Shown piece after piece: positions 8,147 through 17,524 of a stretch of DNA of 64,000 nucleotides; within the stretch, counting starts at the first letter, position 1; the number at the start of each line of letters is the position of its first letter. Position numbers and translations under genes: made by a program. The stretch spans positions 1 to 64,000 of the forward strand of contig JAURQH010000100.1 in NCBI GenBank assembly GCA_030836185.1. Direction: 5' to 3'. The notes under the pieces were generated by a model. The model searched no databases. It was not told the origin of the DNA and worked only from the letters and a program-made list of their open reading frames with translations. Source of the stretch: Planctomycetota bacterium. GTDB taxonomy: Bacteria > Planctomycetota > Planctomycetia > Planctomycetales > Planctomycetaceae.

Positions 8147-8491
8147 CTACTGCATCGAGGGCTGAATCTTTTTGAGCAGTTCTGCTGCCAATGCTTTACG
8201 CTCACTCGCGGAAGCTTCTTGAATTTCCGCAAAGCCATCTTTCAAAATTTGAGCGCGTTCGGGATCAATGGCTTCAATCCGCTTCACGATATCGGGAAAC
8301 CCTTCCACTTCACTCCCCAGTGATTGCCCCTCCGCATAGCGTTTCAGGATTGAGCGAGGTTCGTTGAGTGGATCATTATCGGCACTCACCTGAATCGTTT
8401 TTTCTTCAACACCCGAGCCAGGATTACACCCGATGCCGAACAGTAAGATATTCCCCAGCAACAGACAGAATAGACTTTTGAATCCACTCAT
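8147..8491 (-). CDS. Small lipoprotein of unknown function
   Basis: A 114-residue predicted lipoprotein. The signal peptide MSGFKSLFCLLLGNILLFGIGC ends in a lipobox, with lipidated Cys about residue 22. The mature part is helical and charged, without a recognisable domain. The ATG at 8491 gives a clean signal peptide; an upstream in-frame start does not. It directly follows the broken DUF1559 gene on the same strand, an arrangement common in planctomycetes, where a pseudopilin-like gene is followed by a small lipoprotein gene. Confidence 0.65.
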   Translation of the reverse strand: MSGFKSLFCLLLGNILLFGIGCNPGSGVEEKTIQVSADNDPLNEPRSILKRYAEGQSLGSEVEGFPDIVKRIEAIDPERAQILKDGFAEIQEASASERKALAAELLKKIQPSMQ

Positions 8492-8572
8492 CAGAGATGG
8501 CCTTGCTTTTTGTGAAAAACACACGTCACGAATCAAACCAGTTCACAGAATTCAGAGGCAACGCAAAGGAGA

Positions 8573-9640
8573 CTAGAAAGCGCCGACCGGTTCTCCATCC
8601 GAGCGATTCCCCAAGCGTTGAAAAGTTAGAAGGTCAATATTCTCTCCGATAAATCGGACTGACCCATCTCCCAAAGCCACATTTACACCACCCGTATGTA
8701 AACTTCGTGGTGGGATGATCCCGAATCCCCAATCGTGTGCACCACCAGGACAACAATCACCACCAGCCGTGGGGTATTGCCAATTCGGGGTCGCTGCGGT
8801 GTTGAAAGTTGACTGCCCGGCAGCATACCAAGCCCAAGAGGAACCATTGTTTGTGCGAACACCGGTCGGACTGTTTTCCGCCTGTGTGCCAATCGCGTTC
8901 AATTCTGCGGCTGTTGGGAACGCTCTGTTAGCAATAGAACTAAACAAACCATTATTCGTGTAAAATACATCGTACGGATAGACTCCAGTTCCTCCTGTTG
9001 CCCCTGTTCCCGAAAGAATTTCAGCGGCCATGATTGTATTGGATAATCCATCCGTGACATCGGCCATGAAACGATCTTGCTGATAACCGATCATCCCGTT
9101 GAAATTAACACCTCCCCAGACGGTATCGAATGTACTGCCGGTACACCAAGCGTAATTCGTACCCGGACCTCCCCAACTCACACTACTTCGCGGCGGCCCG
9201 GGTAGTGCAGAAGGACATCTGAATGTTGGAATCACTTCCAATAAAGTCGTTCCATAGAGATATCCCCATCCCCCGGAGCCGGCTTCATTTTCGGCAGCAG
9301 CCTTGTCGCGATTATAGAGCGTGGACTATTCAATATAGGGGAGCAATTCAAAGTTCGCACTTAACGCATGCCAGGCATTCCAACCGTGATCTGTCCCTCC
9401 TTTATAGTTGCGAGGGAATTTCATATACACGTCATGGTGATTGTGCATTGCCAAGGCAAGTTGCTTCAAATTGTTTTTACAAGATGATCGACGTGCGGCT
9501 TCTCGTGCTTGCTGGACAGCAGGAAGAAGTAACGCCACCAACACCGCAATGATCGCGATGACGACAAGCAGCTCAATGAGCGTAAATCCCAATCGTTGAG
9601 ACGACTGCGGACGAAGAGGAGCGGATTGCATGGACTGCAT
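8573..9640 (-). pseudogene. DUF1559 pseudopilin-like gene interrupted by one in-frame TAG
   Basis: One continuous frame encodes a DUF1559 protein. After a short leader comes the prepilin methylation motif [17 protein letters not shown] and the conserved QQAREAARR...NNLKQL segment. The C-terminal half ends with the hallmark [23 protein letters not shown] single TAG (9326-9328) interrupts it at PYIE-stop-STLYNR, where relatives usually have Gln (PYIEQ). Both halves lie in the same frame, so one C-to-T change in CAG explains the break. Start 9640 is preceded by GGGAGA. It could be a young pseudogene, a sequencing error or a readthrough gene. Confidence 0.85.
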
Positions 9641-9837
9641 AGGAAGGTCTCCCTGTGAGGCTCTGGAGATTTGAAATAACAGAACGGTTCTCATTTCTAC
9701 AATGGGAACCGCAGAAGGGAAGGAAATCACTCCTGAATCTATCCAAAGCGATACCTATGGTCAATGTAATTCTTGATTTCACGATGAACACGTGAATCCC
9801 AACCTGGCAAAGGATTGACCATAAACGCAATTAAGAA

Positions 9838-11916
9838 TTATCCACTTTGCGGCAAATCCATCAGCTTCGCGAAGCGATCCAGCACCAGATTCTTGAGCGG
9901 CGCAAACTCCGGGCCGTCAAATTCTCCCGAATCGACCAGATCAAAGGCTAGGTCGCGGGCCTCTTCCAGTATGTCGCGGTCGCGAGACAAATCTGCCACC
10001 CGAAATGGTAACTGTCCGCTTTGCCGAGTCCCCAAAACATCGCCCGGACCGCGCATTTCAAAATCGGATTCGGCAATCTTAAAGCCATCAGTGGATGTTG
10101 TCATCACGTTCAGTCGTGCGAGTGCTTCCGAGGCATCGGTCCGCGTGAACAGAAAACAATAACCTTGAAACAAACCTCGTGAGACACGACCGCGCAGTTG
10201 ATGCAGTTGCGAGAGCCCAAAACGCTCTGCATCCAAGATTCCGATCAACGTGGCATTGGGGATATCGATTCCCACCTCAATCACGGTTGTCGAAATCAAA
10301 ACATCGATTTCACGTTCTGCAAACGCTTCCATCACTTCTGCTTTTTCTTCAGCAGACATCCGTCCGTGCAATCGTTCCAACTTGAGCCCCTGGAGTGGAC
10401 CACGACTCAGTTTTTGATACGCGGTCTCCACGTCGGCAACTTCCGTCCCACCATCTTCGGAACTAATTCGCGGGCAGACAATGTAACACTGCCGACCTTT
10501 TCCGACTTCTTCACGTAGGAACGTCCAGGCTTTCTTCTTAGCAGGGCTATGAGTGAGCAACGAGGTCACGACTTTTTGACGACCGGGAGGCAATTCATCC
10601 ATCACCGAAAGGTCAAGATCACCAAACTGAGTGAGGCACAAGCTTCTGGGAATCGGCGTGGCCGTCATCACTAACACATGGGGCGAAAGGCCGCCCGCCT
10701 CAAACTGTGCCCGTTGCATCACGCCGAACTTATGCTGTTCGTCAATCACCGCCAATCCGAGATTTTTGAATGAGACGGCGTCCTGAATGACGGCTTGAGT
10801 TCCGATAATCAATTGAGCCGTGCCGTTGCGGATCTCTTCCTGAACTTGTGCTTTGGCGGCGTGCTTGAGAGATCCTGTCAGCAATCGTTTTTCGACGCGG
10901 CTATCAGCCAGCAATGTTTGTACGGTTTCCCAATGCTGTCTCGCTAAGACTTCGGTCGGAGCCATCAAAACGGTCTGCCGATCATTGGCAATACACGTCA
11001 GCATGGCATAGAGCGCGATGGCCGTTTTCCCGGCCCCGACATCGGCCTGCAACAAGCGATGCATGGCAAATTCTGAATTCAAATCGTCGGCAATCTCTTT
11101 GCAAACGCGATTCTGACCCGCGGTAAAATCAAACGAAAAGAGTTTACGAATGCGGCTATCAATTTTGACCGACGAGGCTAACGCAGACGCTTGAGGCTTT
11201 CGTTTCCAGACACGACGACGGAGCGCGACGCCTAATTGAAATTCTAACAAGTCATCCAAAATCAAACGGCGTTTTCCTCGCTCGTATTCCTCCGTCGATT
11301 TCGGGATATGCAGCATCCGCAACGCATCGTGCAGAGACGGCATCTGCTGTTGTTGACGGAACGACTCAGGCAACGCATCCACCACCAAGGGGGCGTATTC
11401 TTCGGTCACCTCGCGGAGCATGCGTCGCATCTGCTCCATCTTGAGACCTTCGGTCAAAGGGTACCGCGGCAAAACTTCTGTGCGTGAGTTCGGGTCCACA
11501 TCATCTTCAAGGATCTGATGGCGGGGATGAGACATCTCCCAGCGCCCCGATTTGAACTTTGGCTTTCCCGACAAAAGCACTTTCATTCCATGCTGGAACT
11601 TCTTTTTGATCCACGGCTGATTGAACCACAGCCCACGCAAATAGGCTCCATTATTCTCAATCAGAACCGCAGACAGCGTTCCTCCTTTGGAGGTGTATCG
11701 ACCATCAATATCGACGACTTCACCGAAGACCGATTGCAGCTCTTCTTCTTCAAGATCGGGGATCTGCCGCACATCGGTGAGGTCGAGCAAATCGCGGGGC
11801 AGATGCCAAAGAAGATCTTCGATGGTGTTAATATCGAGCTTACGAAGCAATTCGGCGCGATCAGGTCCGACACCTTTCGCGTACTGGACATCGGTCTGTA
11901 GCGGATTCTCGGACAT
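9838..11916 (-). CDS. recG: ATP-dependent DNA helicase RecG
   Basis: A 692-residue RecG, the normal length, which remodels stalled replication forks and branched DNA. The N-terminus has the helix-hairpin-helix-like GVGPDRAELL segment and the OB-fold wedge domain (about 60-150). The helicase core follows: Walker A ADVGAGKT (291-298), motif II DEQH (392-395), TATPIPRSL (about 418-426), and late motifs VIEVGIDIPNAT and QLHQLRGRVSRG. The C-terminal TRG region (RGPGDVLGTRQSG) is present. Start ATG 11916. It is the last of three minus-strand genes with infA and rnhA. Confidence 0.96.
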   Translation of the reverse strand: MSENPLQTDVQYAKGVGPDRAELLRKLDINTIEDLLWHLPRDLLDLTDVRQIPDLEEEELQSVFGEVVDIDGRYTSKGGTLSAVLIENNGAYLRGLWFNQPWIKKKFQHGMKVLLSGKPKFKSGRWEMSHPRHQILEDDVDPNSRTEVLPRYPLTEGLKMEQMRRMLREVTEEYAPLVVDALPESFRQQQQMPSLHDALRMLHIPKSTEEYERGKRRLILDDLLEFQLGVALRRRVWKRKPQASALASSVKIDSRIRKLFSFDFTAGQNRVCKEIADDLNSEFAMHRLLQADVGAGKTAIALYAMLTCIANDRQTVLMAPTEVLARQHWETVQTLLADSRVEKRLLTGSLKHAAKAQVQEEIRNGTAQLIIGTQAVIQDAVSFKNLGLAVIDEQHKFGVMQRAQFEAGGLSPHVLVMTATPIPRSLCLTQFGDLDLSVMDELPPGRQKVVTSLLTHSPAKKKAWTFLREEVGKGRQCYIVCPRISSEDGGTEVADVETAYQKLSRGPLQGLKLERLHGRMSAEEKAEVMEAFAEREIDVLISTTVIEVGIDIPNATLIGILDAERFGLSQLHQLRGRVSRGLFQGYCFLFTRTDASEALARLNVMTTSTDGFKIAESDFEMRGPGDVLGTRQSGQLPFRVADLSRDRDILEEARDLAFDLVDSGEFDGPEFAPLKNLVLDRFAKLMDLPQSG

Positions 11917-12020
11917 GCCTCGATCTTACTCTGCAAATCAGCAAATGTCGTCTCATCGAAAACTAAGCCCGATGATACGTACGTATAGATACTGTTTTCA
12001 AGCCTGTTGACGAAAGTCGA

Positions 12021-12485
12021 TCACTTGTATTGTTCAACAGCAGCGACTGCAAGCTCGTCACAGCGTTCGTTTTCGGGGTGGCCGCTATGTCCTTTGACGA
12101 GTTGAAAGCGGACCTCGTGACGACTGAGCTGTTCATCAAGTTGCTGCCAGAGTTCGACATTTTTGACAGGCTTCCAGCTTTTGCCTTCGCGCCTGCGCCA
12201 GCCGTTCTTTTTCCAGTTGGGCATCCACTCCTGAGCGCCTTTCGCCACGTAGGTGCTATCGGTGATGACCTCGACTCGGCTCGATTTTGAAAGAGCGATT
12301 AACCCGGAAATGACAGCCTGCATTTCCATCTGGTTATTGGTCGTTTCCTCAGCGCCGCCGGAAGCTTCTTTTTCAGATCCCGTCGCCGGATGGCGCAGAA
12401 TATAAGCCCAGCCTCCCGGTCCGGGATTCCCGCTGCAGGCACCATCCGTATAAATTTGTACGAAAGGAGTGGTCTGTTCACTCAT
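12021..12485 (-). CDS. rnhA: Ribonuclease HI
   Basis: A 154-residue RNase HI that cuts the RNA strand of RNA-DNA hybrids. The catalytic residues D13 (YTDGAC), E54 (NNQMEMQAV), D76 (ITDSTYV) and D143 (ERCDELA), and the assisting H133 ([10 protein letters not shown]), are all present. The basic handle region ([19 protein letters not shown]) is the classical E. coli-type extension that binds the hybrid. The ATG at 12485 gives the standard N-terminus. It lies 36 bases downstream of infA and 104 bases upstream of recG on the same strand. Confidence 0.95.
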   Translation of the reverse strand: MSEQTTPFVQIYTDGACSGNPGPGGWAYILRHPATGSEKEASGGAEETTNNQMEMQAVISGLIALSKSSRVEVITDSTYVAKGAQEWMPNWKKNGWRRREGKSWKPVKNVELWQQLDEQLSRHEVRFQLVKGHSGHPENERCDELAVAAVEQYK

Positions 12486-12521
12486 GATGGACGCCCGATT
12501 CAAGCAGTCATACGATCACGA

Positions 12522-12740
12522 TCAGCGTTCGCGATAGACAATACGTCCACGATTCAGGTCGTATGGAGAGACCTCAACCACAACACGGTCACCCGGCACA
12601 ATACGGATGAAGTGCTTGCGCATTTTGCCAGCCACGTGGGCCAGTACGAGATGACCGTTATCGAGTTCCACGCGAAATTGGGTATTCGCCAGTGCCTCGA
12701 CAACATTACCTTCGACTTCAATGGCCTCTTCTTTGGCCAT
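12522..12740 (-). CDS. infA: Translation initiation factor IF-1
   Basis: A 72-residue IF-1, exactly the normal length. It is a single S1-type OB fold that binds the ribosomal A site during initiation. The conserved [11 protein letters not shown] start, the [19 protein letters not shown] core and the [22 protein letters not shown] end are all present. It is the first gene of a minus-strand group followed by rnhA and recG, and is probably transcribed from the gap upstream of 12740. Confidence 0.96.
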   Translation of the reverse strand: MAKEEAIEVEGNVVEALANTQFRVELDNGHLVLAHVAGKMRKHFIRIVPGDRVVVEVSPYDLNRGRIVYRER

Positions 12741-12930
12741 AAAACCATGTCCTCATTCTGAAATATTGTAATCTGATGTTGGCTGAAGAACACTTTCCCC
12801 AGCCGCAGGGGAGTATTCTGTCAGAAGCTCGGAAAAATTACCACCCACCCAATGAGACGCCCTTGAAATGGACATGCGAACCCATCCATTCCCTTAGGGA
12901 AACGCTCCCGAAAGATGCTCAAATTCAACA

Positions 12931-12944
12931 AAACAGCGCTGTTT
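12931..12944. promoter_or_regulatory. 14-bp perfect dyad, possible operator
   Basis: AAACAGCGCTGTTT is perfectly self-complementary and ends 44 bases before the -35 hexamer of the pilin promoter. The position suits an activator or repressor site; no known regulator can be assigned. Confidence 0.4.
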
Positions 12945-12988
12945 GTGTCGTATTTGTTCACCATTTGGAATTTCTCCCAAACTTCAAA

Positions 12989-13017
12989 TTGACCCCCTTT
13001 TAATGGTGATCTATTGT
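12989..13017 (+). promoter_or_regulatory. Sigma-70 type promoter of the Flp pilin gene
   Basis: TTGACC (12989-12994) and TATTGT (13012-13017) are separated by 17 bases. Transcription would start near 13024, about 35 bases before the pilin ATG. Confidence 0.6.
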
Positions 13018-13058
13018 GACAATGCGATGTCTCTGCGGAGAACTTGGGGAAAACGGCG

Positions 13059-13241
13059 ATGAATCTCATCAAACAATTTTTATTAGAAGAAGACGGGCCG
13101 ACTGCGGTCGAATACGCGGTGATGCTGGCCTTGATAATAGTGGCCTGTGTCGTCAGTATTGGTGCCGTCGGACAAAGCTTGAACAACACTTGGGATCAGG
13201 TCATCCACGCCAATATTGAGTCCGCAAAGAATTCTCCTTAG
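13059..13241 (+). CDS. Flp-family type IVb pilin
   Basis: A 60-residue Flp/Fap-type prepilin, the major subunit of tight-adherence (Tad) pili. The leader MNLIKQFLLEEDG ends in Gly13, where a TadV-type peptidase would cut. The mature protein starts PTAVEYA, with Glu at +5 and Tyr at +6 (the Flp motif), and continues into the hydrophobic helix VMLALIIVACVVSIGAVG. No tad assembly genes are in the window, so this is an orphan pilin locus here. The ATG at 13059 follows a short leader from the promoter at 12989-13017. The 15-base alternative extension at 13044 is unnecessary. Confidence 0.85.
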   Translation: MNLIKQFLLEEDGPTAVEYAVMLALIIVACVVSIGAVGQSLNNTWDQVIHANIESAKNSP

Positions 13242-13283
13242 TGATTTGTCGGGCGTGGCCTGAAATAAGGATGCGCCTTCTCA

Positions 13284-14000
13284 ATGTCACGTTGCTTCAT
13301 CGGACTCGGATCTAATCGCGGGAATTCGAGCCAGGCCTTTGATATGGCCTTAAAAACACTCGATTCGCACCCCCATATCTCTCTCATCAACACATCGCCG
13401 TTTTATCGATCTGACGCTATGGGAGCCGGTGCAGGTGCCGATTTTCTGAATGCCGTCGCCGAGTGTGAAACCGACCTCTCTGCAAGCGAAATTCTAGCTC
13501 AGCTACAAACCCTCGAGAAGCAGGCTGGCAGAATGGAAAAAGGGACGTGGGGGCCTCGCGCTCTCGACCTTGATCTGCTCTACCGAGATGATGACGTCAG
13601 TGAAACCGACGACTTAACGATCCCTCATGTAGGAGCCTGGTATCGTCGATTTATCCTGATGCCGATGTGCGACATTGCCGCCGACTTTCGGCACCCGGTG
13701 TACCACGAAACACAATCCGAATTATTGGCCCGCATTGATGCTCGCCCGTTAACGATCCAATTGATCGGCTGCGACATCTTCTCCGGCAACATCGACGATC
13801 TCGAACACGAATTCGCACAAGTCACATTCGACAGCCCTCTGCTCCCGGATCCCTCTGAAGGTCTCATTGTTGTGGGGAAAAAATCGGACGGATTAAAAAC
13901 CGACGTGGCCCAAGTCGATCTCTCTCAACTTCCCGGCAATAATCTCGAAGCACTCAAAAGCGTCATGCAAGCAGTCATCGGGAACTGCGAGCGAGCGTGA
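13284..14000 (+). CDS. folK: 2-amino-4-hydroxy-6-hydroxymethyldihydropteridine pyrophosphokinase with C-terminal extension
   Basis: FolK (HPPK) transfers pyrophosphate from ATP to the pterin in folate synthesis. The N-terminal 160 residues are a normal HPPK: GLGSNRGNS near the start, NAVAECETDLSA, and the signature WGPRALDLDLLYRDD with the Mg-binding aspartates. The protein then continues for about 75 residues beyond the usual end (about 165-238). This tail (QLIGCDIFSGNIDDLEHEF and onward) matches no domain I know. No folP is adjacent. The start is the ATG at 13284. Confidence 0.9.
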   Translation: MSRCFIGLGSNRGNSSQAFDMALKTLDSHPHISLINTSPFYRSDAMGAGAGADFLNAVAECETDLSASEILAQLQTLEKQAGRMEKGTWGPRALDLDLLYRDDDVSETDDLTIPHVGAWYRRFILMPMCDIAADFRHPVYHETQSELLARIDARPLTIQLIGCDIFSGNIDDLEHEFAQVTFDSPLLPDPSEGLIVVGKKSDGLKTDVAQVDLSQLPGNNLEALKSVMQAVIGNCERA

Positions 14001-14028
14001 GAGAAATTTCCTTCAAGGGTATTCGCGC

Positions 14029-14316
14029 ATGAAAACTACTGGCTACATTTTGCTTGCGACGGCAGTTCTTATCAGCCTCATTTTCTACGGCGTCGTGTTT
14101 TATCAGTTGGGAACTTCCCCTACTGATATCACCAGGATCGATGTGAGTCTTTCAGAGGGACTTAACCTCGACCTTAATGGCCCAGACCCTTACTCGTTTC
14201 GAATGGTTCAGACCTCAGTATTTCCGCTGATCACTTCTCTGACACTGGTTCTGATAGGCTTGCTTTTCATACTGATTGGCTCATGCAGACAAATTGGTCG
14301 AGTCGGAGAGACTTGA
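14029..14316 (+). CDS. Small two-helix membrane protein, unknown function
   Basis: A 95-residue protein with two predicted membrane helices (about residues 5-26 and 66-86) and a 40-residue loop between them that is probably outside the cytoplasm. It starts 28 bases after folK, with AAGGG upstream of the ATG, so it may be co-transcribed with folK. No family recognised. It converges on the ATPase gene at 14343. Confidence 0.6.
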   Translation: MKTTGYILLATAVLISLIFYGVVFYQLGTSPTDITRIDVSLSEGLNLDLNGPDPYSFRMVQTSVFPLITSLTLVLIGLLFILIGSCRQIGRVGET

Positions 14317-14342
14317 GGAATTCTTCCACCCGTTTCAAAGAT

Positions 14343-15899
14343 TCACATTACCGAGAAGTAGTTCTCGACGGCAAAGTCGAACGCTGCCGGTGTCAACTCT
14401 TTCTCGGTCCCTTTGAATGTGCAATAGTTCTTCACTTGCAGCATCAAGTCGCGAGGATGGCAACAGCGGAAGGTCCGATCCATGCTGTAATAATGTTCCT
14501 GAATGACATAATCAATGGCATCTTGATCAAACGTAAACCCGAGACTAGGAGCCATGAATTCGAAGATCGCCCGGAATGTTTCTTCACTGGGATTCCCGAC
14601 TTCGATTTTGTAAGGAATACGTCGCAAGAAGGCTTCGTCGACCAAATCCTTTGGTTCCAGGTTGGTAGAAAAGATGATCAATTGATCGAACGGTACCTGA
14701 ATTTTCTTACCGCTCGGTAAATTGAGGAAGTCGTATCGTTTTTCCAACGGCACGATCCAACGGTTGAGCAACACATCGACCGGCATTGTCTGGCGACCGA
14801 AGTCGTCGATCACCAAGGTTCCACAGTTACTTTTCAATTGCAGTGGGGCTTCGCAAATTTGAGTGATCGGATTCTGAGTCACTTCCAATTCTTCCATTCG
14901 CAATTCACCACCAGCAACGACTGTCGGGCGAGTGACCTCAACCCAACGCTGATCGACTCCTGAGAGGTCAAACAAGCCACCATCATCGGGTTGCTCGATC
15001 TCTTCGTGAACACCGGGATCAAACAATTTGATGATATCGCCGTCAATTCCCAATACGCGAGGAATCCAAATCGTCGAACCAAAGCAGGACGTAATTCGTT
15101 CTGCAATACTCGTCTTACCATTTCCCGGCGCTCCAAACAGAAACATACCACGACCAGAGTTAATGGCCGGGCCGAGCCGGTTAATCATGGGGTCGGTGAT
15201 GACCAAATCCTCAAACGCATTTCGCAGATCTTCTTCGGTTGCTTCCTGCGTGGCGATTGACTGAATCGCCATCGCCTTCAAGTAATCTTTCATTGAGACC
15301 GGAGCCGGACCGATGTAACTGCATTCGTCTGAATATCGACGAGCACGCTCGCGACCCATATCGGTGATTTTATAATCGTAATCGCCCATCGCGGCAGCCC
15401 CTTTGAACATCACCAACTGGTCTTGTTTGAGCTGCTTCAAAATAGGGTCGACAATCTGGAACGGCAACTTAATTTGCTGACAGAGTTCACGACCTGTGGC
15501 CGATCCTTTGGCTAACAAGAACTTGAGTAAAAGTCGTTCGATTTCCTCAAACGACAAGCGAGTTTCGGAAAGCGTCGAGGGAATGCGCGGACGATAATCT
15601 TTGTCGGCTTCAAACTCGTCTCCCAACAGACGATTCACGCGATTGAATAATTCTGACAAATCGCCAGCGGCAGCCTCATCAACTGCTCCAATGTCACTTT
15701 CAACATCTTCCTCGACAGTCGCCGTGGAGGGTGCATCCATCGTCACCGCACTGTTCGTTGAACCGTTTGTAGCACCGTTAGCGTGCTCTTGCGTCGCTGA
15801 CGTTTCCTCAGCAGTTTCGTCGCTGGACTCATTTTGTTCTCGTCGGGTGCGCAACTCATCGAGAAATTCTGCCGGTGAAAGTTTTTTCTTTCCAAACAT
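14343..15899 (-). CDS. AAA ATPase with acidic N-terminus and winged-helix-like domain
   Basis: A 518-residue protein. The first 15 residues are basic and conserved-looking ([16 protein letters not shown]). A disordered Glu/Ser/Thr-rich linker follows (20-80), then a winged-helix-like region (about 113-190). The ATPase domain has Walker A GAPGNGKT (256-263), Walker B LVIDDF and a sensor segment IIFSTNLEP. The arrangement suggests a ring ATPase acting on a bound partner. The family is shared by planctomycetes as far as I recall, but its function is not known to me. No adjacent gene on its strand suggests a partner. Confidence 0.75.
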   Translation of the reverse strand: MFGKKKLSPAEFLDELRTRREQNESSDETAEETSATQEHANGATNGSTNSAVTMDAPSTATVEEDVESDIGAVDEAAAGDLSELFNRVNRLLGDEFEADKDYRPRIPSTLSETRLSFEEIERLLLKFLLAKGSATGRELCQQIKLPFQIVDPILKQLKQDQLVMFKGAAAMGDYDYKITDMGRERARRYSDECSYIGPAPVSMKDYLKAMAIQSIATQEATEEDLRNAFEDLVITDPMINRLGPAINSGRGMFLFGAPGNGKTSIAERITSCFGSTIWIPRVLGIDGDIIKLFDPGVHEEIEQPDDGGLFDLSGVDQRWVEVTRPTVVAGGELRMEELEVTQNPITQICEAPLQLKSNCGTLVIDDFGRQTMPVDVLLNRWIVPLEKRYDFLNLPSGKKIQVPFDQLIIFSTNLEPKDLVDEAFLRRIPYKIEVGNPSEETFRAIFEFMAPSLGFTFDQDAIDYVIQEHYYSMDRTFRCCHPRDLMLQVKNYCTFKGTEKELTPAAFDFAVENYFSVM

Positions 15900-16234
15900 G
15901 CCTGATTCCTGCTCCGTAAGGAGGTGCTTCTGTTCACTTTGAACAAAGCGTTTTTGTGGACGTCGCAGTGACCTTGGATGATCACAAAGAGAACCTAGGT
16001 CACTTCTGGCAGAGGGTCAAATTTTAAGATCTCAAGATCCTCACTTTTTCTGGAGTTGACAGGAAGGTCGTAGAATAACGTATCCTGAATGAAGGTAATG
16101 ACTTACGTTTCGATTCGTCGTCTGTGATAATGCCAACAGGCAATCGCCAGTGGACTTTCAGCACAGAATCACGCAATTTGAACAGCCATAACCCTAATTT
16201 CGAGAAATGACGCTCCAGAGAACACCCATCAATC
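15900..16234. other. Intergenic region between divergent genes
   Basis: About 335 bases. A TTGACA at 16056-16061 with TATCCT 19 bases downstream is a weak promoter candidate for the aldo/keto reductase. Nothing else is evident. Confidence 0.3.
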
Positions 16235-17191
16235 ATGAGACAGATTGCCCGCACAAAGATTCAGATCACACCCGTCGCCATGGGCTGCTGGCCCATTGTC
16301 GGAATCACCAGCATCGATGTCACACGCGAACAAAGCCTCGCCACACTCAACTCAGCATTTGAGGCGGGCATCAACTTCTTCGACACCGCCTACTGCTATG
16401 GCTATCAAGGCGAAAGCGAACAGATGATCGGCGAGGTTTTTGCCGACAAGCGTGACCAGATTGTCATTGCCTCTAAAGGAGGCATCCATTGGCGTGACAA
16501 AAAACAAATCAAAGATGGTCGCCCCGAGACCATTAAACGTGAATGTGAAGAGTCCCTTCAACGGCTGGGAACTGATCGCATCGACCTGCATTACCTGCAC
16601 GCTCCCGATCCGAAAGTCCCATTGACGGAAACAGCCGGAGCATTTCAAGAGTTACTCGACGAAGGCAAGATCCTCAGCGTCGGCGTCTCCAACTTTTCAT
16701 TGGACCAACTCAAAGAGTTCTCGCAGGTGATCGTGCCGAACGCCTATCAGCCTCATTACAACATGCTGCAACGAGAGATCGAAACAGACCGGTTGCCTTG
16801 GTGCATCGAGAACGAGGTCTCGTTGATGGTTTATTGGCCGTTAATGAAAGGTCTTCTCGCTGGAAAGTTGCAAAGAGATCACGAGTTTGATCCCCAAGAT
16901 GGCCGTCGCAAGTACCCGATGTTCCAGGGCGAGGAGTGGGAGAAGAATCAGAACTTCGTCGATGAGTTACGCGAAATTTCGAGCGAAACCGGGCATTCAG
17001 TCGCGCAAGTCGTCATCAACTGGACCATTCAGCGTCCCGGCATCACGGCTGCTCTCTGCGGAGCAAAACGCCCCGAACAAATCATCGATAACGCGGAGAC
17101 AATGACCTGGCAACTCACTGATGCCCAAATCACTCGCATCGATCAAGCCATCAAAAATCGCGGCCCGATTATTTCAAAAGCCGCGGTGTGA
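16235..17191 (+). CDS. Aldo/keto reductase
   Basis: A 318-residue NAD(P)H-dependent oxidoreductase of the aldo/keto reductase superfamily. The catalytic tetrad region is readable: FFDTAYCYG (Asp and Tyr), IVIASKGG (Lys) and DLHYLHAPDP (His). The cofactor-binding end ALCGAKRPEQIIDNAE is also present. The substrate cannot be told. An RBS is not obvious before the ATG at 16235, but the N-terminus matches the family (TKIQITPVAMGCWPI). A second, different aldo/keto reductase lies at the right edge of the window. Confidence 0.9.
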   Translation: MRQIARTKIQITPVAMGCWPIVGITSIDVTREQSLATLNSAFEAGINFFDTAYCYGYQGESEQMIGEVFADKRDQIVIASKGGIHWRDKKQIKDGRPETIKRECEESLQRLGTDRIDLHYLHAPDPKVPLTETAGAFQELLDEGKILSVGVSNFSLDQLKEFSQVIVPNAYQPHYNMLQREIETDRLPWCIENEVSLMVYWPLMKGLLAGKLQRDHEFDPQDGRRKYPMFQGEEWEKNQNFVDELREISSETGHSVAQVVINWTIQRPGITAALCGAKRPEQIIDNAETMTWQLTDAQITRIDQAIKNRGPIISKAAV

Positions 17192-17259
17192 CTTTCGTGT
17201 TCACCGAGATTCAAAGACCGAATCGAGGCTGATTTCAGTACCTCAAAACAGCAAATCGC

Positions 17260-17418
17260 TTATTGGAAGACAGGGCCTGAAGGGATTACGGAGCAGTCAT
17301 TCAGCTCGGCGAGATAGGTGATCTCCAAGCCGAGAACGTCACAATAGAAGCCGACTTGCGCCTGCATGTCAGTCACATCGAGGATGAGTTCGTGGAGAGG
17401 ACCGAGTTGCAGAGACAT
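17260..17418 (-). pseudogene. Truncated glyoxalase/VOC-family remnant
   Basis: A 52-codon frame beginning MSLQLGPLHELILDVTDM and continuing FYCDVLGLEITYLAEL. This is the first beta-alpha-beta unit of a vicinal-oxygen-chelate (glyoxalase/bleomycin resistance) protein, in which the first metal-binding residue lies. Normal members have about 120 residues; here the frame turns to unrelated sequence and stops at TAA (17262-17260). It is too short to fold as a full VOC domain, so it is most likely a gene stump left by a deletion. A strong terminator separates it from the gene upstream. Confidence 0.7.
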
Positions 17419-17435
17419 GAGAAAGTACCTTCAAT

Positions 17436-17466
17436 AAAAAAAGCTGCCCTTCTGGTGAAGGGCAGC
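17436..17466 (-). terminator. Strong rho-independent terminator
   Basis: Perfect 10-bp stem GCTGCCCTTC (17443-17452) and GAAGGGCAGC (17457-17466), with loop TGGT. On the minus strand it is followed by seven T (17442-17436). It ends transcription of the gene at 17525-18619. Confidence 0.88.
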
Positions 17467-17491
17467 GATGTGTTTTGAAATCTATCGTCAT

Positions 17492-17517
17492 TGTAGGGCA
17501 AGGGTCTCCCTGCCTTG
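17492..17517 (+). repeat. GTAGG-family palindromic repeat
   Basis: TGTAGGGCAAGGG-TCT-CCCTGCCTTG: the GTAGGG prefix followed by an imperfect hairpin. It sits seven bases past the stop codon of the minus-strand gene at 17525. It closely resembles the copies at 20433 and 26542. Confidence 0.6.
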
Positions 17518-17524
17518 TCTCAGT

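Larger units (their letters stand above)
12741..13058. other. Intergenic region between infA and the Flp pilin gene
   Basis: About 318 bases between divergent genes. Its right part holds a perfect dyad (12931-12944) and a good sigma-70 type promoter for the pilin (12989-13017), listed separately. I see no clear promoter for infA in the left part. Confidence 0.5.

Noticed and set aside
12299-12761. Frames of 60-123 residues around rnhA and infA
   Set aside because: They overlap two certain genes in other frames and carry no motif.
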